From NCBI GenBank assembly GCA_030602145.1, contig JAUWAH010000054.1:1-9405 (forward strand): a DNA stretch of 9,405 nucleotides. Reading direction: 5' to 3'. Shown piece by piece: positions 6,131-9,405 of the stretch (position 1 is the stretch's first letter; every line of letters starts with the position of its first letter). The DNA is from Desulfobulbus sp. Lineage in GTDB: Bacteria > Desulfobacterota > Desulfobulbia > Desulfobulbales > Desulfobulbaceae. Below the pieces are notes generated by a model, which was not told the DNA's origin, searched no databases, and saw only the letters and a list, made by a program, of their open reading frames with translations. The translations under genes and the position numbers were made by a program.

Positions 6131-6667
6131 CTATTGGCCCTTGTCCCTGTAGCCGCTCAGGACGCCGTAGAGCATGTCGGGGAGATCGTTTTTCTGCCGG
6201 GAAGAGCGCTGGATCTGCTTGAGACATTTCTCGAAGGTGAGCGGTTCGCCGAGAAAGATGTGACGGAGCAGCAGCGAGATCAGGCGGGTGATGGTGGTCA
6301 GGTTGGCGATGCGGGCCTGGAGTTCGTGATCACGGTCAAAGGCGGTCGAGGCGAAGATCTCCACCGGCTTGCCGTTGACCTCGCTGACCGACAGGTACCA
6401 CTTGTTGCGGTCCCGATCGATGGTTCGATACCGCTTGCCGTCAAGCACCTCGGGCAGTTCCGCCTCGCTTTCGATGGGTCGGCGGCCCGGTTCCGGCAGG
6501 ATCGGTTCGTTGTGATGGCGCAGCCAGAGTCGTTTGATCACCTCGGGTTGCTCCTGCACGGCTTGGGCCAGGGATGCGCAGTAATGGCAGAGACCGTCCT
6601 CCTGGCGGCTGCCGGTTTCCTGCCGGTCGCAGATCGAGCAAAGGCTTGGGGCTGACTCGGGGGTCAC
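6131..6667 (-). CDS. Zinc-knuckle plus TSCPD-like domain protein
   Basis: The 178-aa product begins with a compact zinc-binding-like knuckle, C10-x2-C13 and C27-x2-C30 (CSIC, CHYC). A charged Pro/Glu-rich linker (about 40-75) follows. Residues about 78-175 resemble the TSCPD domain (KWYLSVSEVNGKPVEIF, then a helical segment with ITRLISLLLRHIFLGEPL, ending DLPDMLYGVL), known best from the C-terminus of B12-dependent ribonucleotide reductase (NrdJ) and from stand-alone proteins of unknown role. The open frame extends upstream to 6946, but the extension is low-complexity Arg/Ala-rich and has no ribosome site. GTG at 6667 is chosen because GGAG lies seven bases upstream and the Cys motifs begin just after. 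It converges on the thioesterase and diverges from ileS. A link to ribonucleotide reduction is inference; domain assignment is by eye. Confidence 0.75.
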   Translation of the reverse strand: MTPESAPSLCSICDRQETGSRQEDGLCHYCASLAQAVQEQPEVIKRLWLRHHNEPILPEPGRRPIESEAELPEVLDGKRYRTIDRDRNKWYLSVSEVNGKPVEIFASTAFDRDHELQARIANLTTITRLISLLLRHIFLGEPLTFEKCLKQIQRSSRQKNDLPDMLYGVLSGYRDKGQ

Positions 6668-6730
6668 GATGCGGCTCCAGATCGCAAAATGATTGTTTGA
6701 CGAGACGGTTCGCCTCGCGGTCCGTCCGAC

Positions 6731-6758
6731 AGGATACACCGGCGGTCGAAAAAGACAA
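6731..6758 (-). promoter_or_regulatory. Weak candidate promoter for the TSCPD gene
   Basis: On the minus strand TTGTCT (6758-6753), a 16-nt spacer and TATCCT (6736-6731). The start would be near 6724, giving a leader of about 57 nt before the GTG at 6667. Both hexamers match consensus at only four positions, so this is a weak call. Confidence 0.28.
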
Positions 6759-6786
6759 GTAGTGATCTCGGCCCTCGCCTTGTGCC

Positions 6787-6815
6787 GGCAGCCGTCCCGT
6801 CGGCGGGCGGCTGCC
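6787..6815. repeat. Strong GC-rich inverted repeat (hairpin)
   Basis: GGCAGCCG (6787-6794) pairs with CGGCTGCC (6808-6815), and CCCG (6796-6799) with CGGG (6804-6807), leaving a TCGG loop and one bulged T (6795): 12 bp in 29 nt. A competing stem is possible between GCGGGC (6803-6808) and GCCCGC (6819-6824). Neither strand has a T tract after it, so it is not an ordinary intrinsic terminator. It lies between the two predicted divergent promoters and would not be in either leader. Confidence 0.7.
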
Positions 6816-6866
6816 CTTGCCCGCACCCAGGCCGCCGGGACAGCATGGGCCCACCCGCCTTTTCCC

Positions 6867-6894
6867 TTGCACTCTCCATCCGCCTTGGTAAAAT
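6867..6894 (+). promoter_or_regulatory. Candidate ileS promoter with extended -10
   Basis: TTGCAC (6867-6872), a 16-nt spacer and TAAAAT (6889-6894), preceded by TG at 6886-6887 (TGgTAAAAT). Start near 6901 would give a leader of about 235 nt carrying the inverted repeat at 6993-7065. A second -10-like hexamer (TATGAT, about 6935) lacks a usable -35. Confidence 0.48.
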
Positions 6895-6992
6895 CTTGCA
6901 TTTTGCATGGCGTCAGGCCCCTTTCTTTTTCTTTTATGATGCCCATCCAAGTTCAGCCGATTTTTTCTGGATGCTATCCTGATGAAAATCCT

Positions 6993-7065
6993 GGAGATTT
7001 CTTCTCGCTGTGCTCGTCGAATGGACGTCTATCTAGCGTCATCTCGGACGCAGTGAGAGATCTCC
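6993..7065. repeat. Composite palindromic dispersed-repeat element (REP/MITE-like) in the ileS leader
   Basis: Two related units face each other: 6993-7026, read on the minus strand, and 7038-7065 on the plus strand, with an 11-nt spacer. Both follow the pattern GTC-AT-TCG-ACG-CAG-GAGA-GATCTCC; compare TCGACGAGCACAGCGAG (left, minus strand) with TCGGACGCAGTGAG (right). As RNA, GGAGAT (6993-6998) pairs with ATCTCC (7060-7065), the nine bases 7004-7012 pair with 7049-7057 (two G-U pairs), and GACG (7024-7027) pairs with CGTC (7037-7040) around a 9-nt loop. Sequences of the general form GTCATTTCGA...GAGAAATCTC and GTCATCCCG...CAGTGAGGGATCT are, from general knowledge, widespread intergenic palindromes in many anaerobe genomes. 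Copy number cannot be seen here. Confidence 0.62.
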
Positions 7066-7135
7066 TGTCGTCAAACGGGTCTCTGGCTGAAAATTGAGGG
7101 TCGTCAGATTTTCTTTTGCCCAAACAGGAACAACG

Positions 7136-9405
7136 ATGGATTACCGGGAAACACTGAACCTGCCGCAGACCAATTTCAAGATGAAGGCCAACCTGACCCA
7201 GCGGGAGCCGATGGTGCTCAAACGGTGGGACAAGGAGGATCTGTACGGCAAGGTGCAGCGGTGGACGGCCGATCGACCGCTGTTTGTTCTCCATGACGGC
7301 CCTCCGTATGCCAACGGCAATATTCATCTGGGTACGGCCTTCAATAAGGTGCTCAAGGACATCATCCTCCGCGCCAAGCGGATGGCCGGCTTCCATGCCC
7401 CCTATATCCCCGGCTGGGACTGCCATGGCCTGCCGATCGAGCATAATGTCGATCTGGAACTGGGCGCCAAGAAGGAGGTCATCTCCACCCTGGGTAAACG
7501 TGGTGCCTGTCGCAGCTACGCCGAACGCTGGATCAAGACCCAGCGCGAGCAATTCAAGCGGCTGGGGGTGATCGGCGACTGGGCCAACCCCTACCTGACC
7601 ATGAGCTACCCTTACGAGGCGATCATCGCCCGGGAGTTCAACCGTTTTCTGCTCTCCGGCGCCGTGGTCCGCTCGAAGAAGCCGGTCTATTGGTGCGCCA
7701 CCTGCGGCACCGCCCTGGCCGAGGCCGAGGTCGACTACGCCGATCACACCTCACCGTCGGTCTATGTCAAGTTTCCGCTTGCTGACGATCCCGGTGCGGC
7801 CATCCCCGAACTCGCCGGACGTAAGGTTTCCGTCCTGATCTGGACCACCACCCCCTGGACCCTGCCTGCCAACCTAGCGGTGGCCCTGCATCCCGATCTG
7901 GACTATGCGGCGGTGGCGGTCGGCGACGAAACTTGGATCCTGGCCAAGGAGCTGGTGGCCTCCTGCATGGAGCAGTTCGGCATTGAAGCCTATTCGATCA
8001 TCGCAACATTTTCCGCCGCACCGCTGGAGGGCAAGCGCTGCCGCCATCCCTTCATGGAACGTGATTCGCTGCTGGTGCTCGCCGAGTACGTCACCGCCGA
8101 TTCGGGGACCGGTTGCGTGCACACCGCGCCGGGCCACGGCAGCGACGATTACCTCACCGGGCTGCGCTACGGGCTCGACATCCTCTCGCCGGTGGATGAT
8201 GCGGGGCGCTACACGGCCGAGGCAGGGAAATATGCCGGCCAGCAGATCCCCCAGGTCAATCGCCAGATCATCGCCGACATGACCGCCGATGGGTGCCTGG
8301 TCAAACAGTCGTCGCTCCGCCACAGCTACCCGCACTGCTGGCGTTGCAAGGAGCCGGTGATGTATCGGGCCACGGCCCAATGGTTCATCTCCATGGAGAA
8401 CCTCGATCTGCGCGCCAAGGCGCTGGCCGCCATCGACGAGGTCAAATGGACTCCGGCCTGGGGCCAGCAGCGCATCCGCGGCATGGTCGAGAGCCGGCCC
8501 GACTGGTGTCTGTCGCGGCAACGCTCCTGGGGCGTGCCGGTGACGGTGCTGACCTGCAACGACTGTGGCGAGGTCTTGCAGAGCGAGGCGGTCTGCACCC
8601 GCATCGACGAACTGTTCGGCAAGGAGGGGGCCGACGCCTGGTTCAAGCACGAGGCCGCCGACTTCGTCCCCGAGGGCGTGGCCTGCGCCTGCGGCGGCCG
8701 CGAGTTCAGGAAAGAGTCGGATATTCTCGATGTCTGGTTCGATTCCGGGGTCAGCCACGCGGCGGTGGTCGAGCAGCGGCCCGAACTGCGCGCCCCCGCC
8801 GATCTCTATTTGGAGGGCAGCGACCAGCATCGCGGCTGGTTCCAGTCCTCCCTGCTCACCTCGGTGGGCACCCGCGGCTGCGCCCCCTACCGGGGCGTGC
8901 TCACCCACGGCTATGTGGTCGACGGGCAGGGCAAGAAGATGTCCAAGTCGGTGGGGAACGTGGTGGCGCCGCAGGAAGTGATCGACCAATATGGTGCCGA
9001 GGTACTGCGGTTGTGGGTGGCCAGTGAAAACTACCAGGACGATGTCAAGGTCTCCGACGAGATCCTCAAGCATGTTTCCGACGCCTACCGCAAGATGCGC
9101 AACACCCTGCGTTTTCTCCTCAGCAACCTCTACGACTTCGATCCGGCCGTTGACAGTGTCGCCACTGCGGACCTCCACGACATCGACCGCTGGGCGCTGG
9201 CCAGGTTCGCCGAGCTGAACGAGCGGGTCACCCGCGCCTACGAGCGATACGAGTTTCACACCATCTACCAGGCACTGCACAATTTCTGCGGCACCACCAT
9301 CTCCAGCCTGTACATGGACGTGCTCAAGGACCGGCTGTACTGCTCCCTGCCCAACGGGCCGGAGCGACGCGCCGCCCAGACCGTCATTCACCGGATCCTG
9401 GACGG
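7136..9405 (+). CDS. ileS: Isoleucyl-tRNA synthetase (3-prime end beyond the window)
   Basis: The frame opens at ATG 7136 (AGGA at 7126-7129) and is still open at the edge after 756 codons of an expected ~930. The product is a class I synthetase charging tRNA-Ile in the cytoplasm. Visible landmarks: the HIGH region GPPYANGNIHLG (55-66, with HLGT as the HIGH variant), editing-domain WTTTPWTLPAN (236-246), editing pocket SGTGCVHTAPGHG (323-335) with H329 and D338 at the positions of E. coli H333 and D342, HCWRCKEP (near 401-408), E560 in LEGSDQHRGWF (aminoacyl-adenylate binding) and KMSKS (601-605, against 602-606 in E. coli). Synthetic and editing sites therefore look intact. The last part seen is the start of the anticodon-binding helical domain; the C-terminal zinc region is outside. 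It is preceded by a structured leader with a palindromic repeat and no recognisable T-box. Confidence 0.97.
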   Translation, partial: MDYRETLNLPQTNFKMKANLTQREPMVLKRWDKEDLYGKVQRWTADRPLFVLHDGPPYANGNIHLGTAFNKVLKDIILRAKRMAGFHAPYIPGWDCHGLPIEHNVDLELGAKKEVISTLGKRGACRSYAERWIKTQREQFKRLGVIGDWANPYLTMSYPYEAIIAREFNRFLLSGAVVRSKKPVYWCATCGTALAEAEVDYADHTSPSVYVKFPLADDPGAAIPELAGRKVSVLIWTTTPWTLPANLAVALHPDLDYAAVAVGDETWILAKELVASCMEQFGIEAYSIIATFSAAPLEGKRCRHPFMERDSLLVLAEYVTADSGTGCVHTAPGHGSDDYLTGLRYGLDILSPVDDAGRYTAEAGKYAGQQIPQVNRQIIADMTADGCLVKQSSLRHSYPHCWRCKEPVMYRATAQWFISMENLDLRAKALAAIDEVKWTPAWGQQRIRGMVESRPDWCLSRQRSWGVPVTVLTCNDCGEVLQSEAVCTRIDELFGKEGADAWFKHEAADFVPEGVACACGGREFRKESDILDVWFDSGVSHAAVVEQRPELRAPADLYLEGSDQHRGWFQSSLLTSVGTRGCAPYRGVLTHGYVVDGQGKKMSKSVGNVVAPQEVIDQYGAEVLRLWVASENYQDDVKVSDEILKHVSDAYRKMRNTLRFLLSNLYDFDPAVDSVATADLHDIDRWALARFAELNERVTRAYERYEFHTIYQALHNFCGTTISSLYMDVLKDRLYCSLPNGPERRAAQTVIHRILD

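Larger units (their letters stand above)
6668..7135. other. Divergent intergenic region (468 bp) between the TSCPD gene and ileS
   Basis: No credible gene is seen. From left to right it holds a candidate leftward promoter (6731-6758), a strong GC-rich hairpin (6787-6815), a candidate rightward promoter (6867-6894), a pyrimidine-rich tract (about 6917-6936) and a composite inverted repeat (6993-7065) about 70 bp before ileS. A T-box leader would be a natural thing to look for before ileS, but no AGGGTGG-type T-box sequence or terminator/antiterminator pair was recognised. Open frames across this stretch have skewed low-complexity translations and no ribosome sites. Confidence 0.6.

Noticed and set aside
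6118..6139. Possible minus-strand terminator after the TSCPD gene: GGCC-TATT-GGCC followed by AAAAA on the plus strand
   Set aside because: The stem is only 4 bp and the T tract is five bases away from it; too weak to call.
6693..7097. Possible 134-codon plus-strand gene in the ileS upstream region
   Set aside because: No ribosome site, covers promoters and repeats, and the translation is Arg/Ala/Ser-rich without pattern.
6901..7135. T-box riboswitch upstream of ileS
   Set aside because: Expected by analogy with other ileS leaders, but no AGGGTGG-like T-box core, specifier-loop arrangement or terminator/antiterminator pair was found by eye.
8293..9027. 244-codon plus-strand frame inside ileS
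   Set aside because: Out-of-frame shadow with an Arg/Gly/Ala-rich translation; ileS reads through in its own frame.
7874..9391. 505-codon open frame on the minus strand opposite ileS
   Set aside because: Lies wholly over the IleRS frame, whose catalytic and editing motifs are intact; the translation is low-complexity and motif-free. Antisense shadow.
1..9405. CRISPR array, tRNA or rRNA genes, insertion sequence with transposase
   Set aside because: No regularly spaced direct repeats, no tRNA cloverleaf with GGTTCGA-type arm and no transposase-like reading frame was recognised in the window.

Overview
The window is GC-rich, densely coded bacterial chromosome. A periplasmic molybdenum/tungsten oxidoreductase with four-cluster ferredoxin and TorD-type chaperone, a FlK-like thioesterase and the IleRS sequence would all suit an anaerobic, respiring Desulfobacterota-type (former deltaproteobacterial) organism, perhaps a Desulfobulbales relative. 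That placement is inference from gene content and composition; there is no rRNA marker here.

Layout. (1) 1-224, minus: N-terminal part of a MotB/OmpA-like membrane protein that runs off the left edge, with a candidate promoter at 287-315. (2) 362-4097, minus: a compact three-gene operon reading TorD-like chaperone, Tat-exported CISM (complex iron-sulfur molybdoenzyme) catalytic subunit of the PhsA/PsrA type, then a 4x[4Fe-4S] subunit, closed by a strong intrinsic terminator at 362-400. No NrfD-type membrane subunit is in the operon. (3) 4098-4413: divergent intergenic region with an A/T-rich promoter core that reads in both directions. (4) 4414-5514, plus: 366-aa protein with an RTX/EF-hand-like calcium-binding C-terminal region and a His/Arg-rich patch. 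A hairpin straddles its stop codon. (5) 5561-6063, plus: a very good sigma70-type promoter followed by a 126-aa hotdog-fold thioesterase of the FlK family. (6) 6131-6667, minus: 178-aa protein with a CxxC...CxxC zinc knuckle and a TSCPD-like domain, starting at GTG. (7) 6668-7135: a 468-bp divergent region with a strong hairpin, promoter candidates and a composite palindromic dispersed-repeat element. (8) 7136-9405, plus: isoleucyl-tRNA synthetase (ileS), cut by the right edge, 756 codons visible.

How the genes relate. Only the chaperone, catalytic and iron-sulfur genes form a clear functional unit: the chaperone would mature and hold the Tat-signal catalytic subunit, which would carry the signal-less iron-sulfur subunit across the membrane with it. 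The remaining genes look like separate transcription units. The most distinctive points are the membrane-subunit-less CISM operon, the inverted repeat pair in the ileS leader, the symmetric divergent promoter region, and the two poorly characterised proteins (RTX/EF-hand-like and zinc-knuckle TSCPD).
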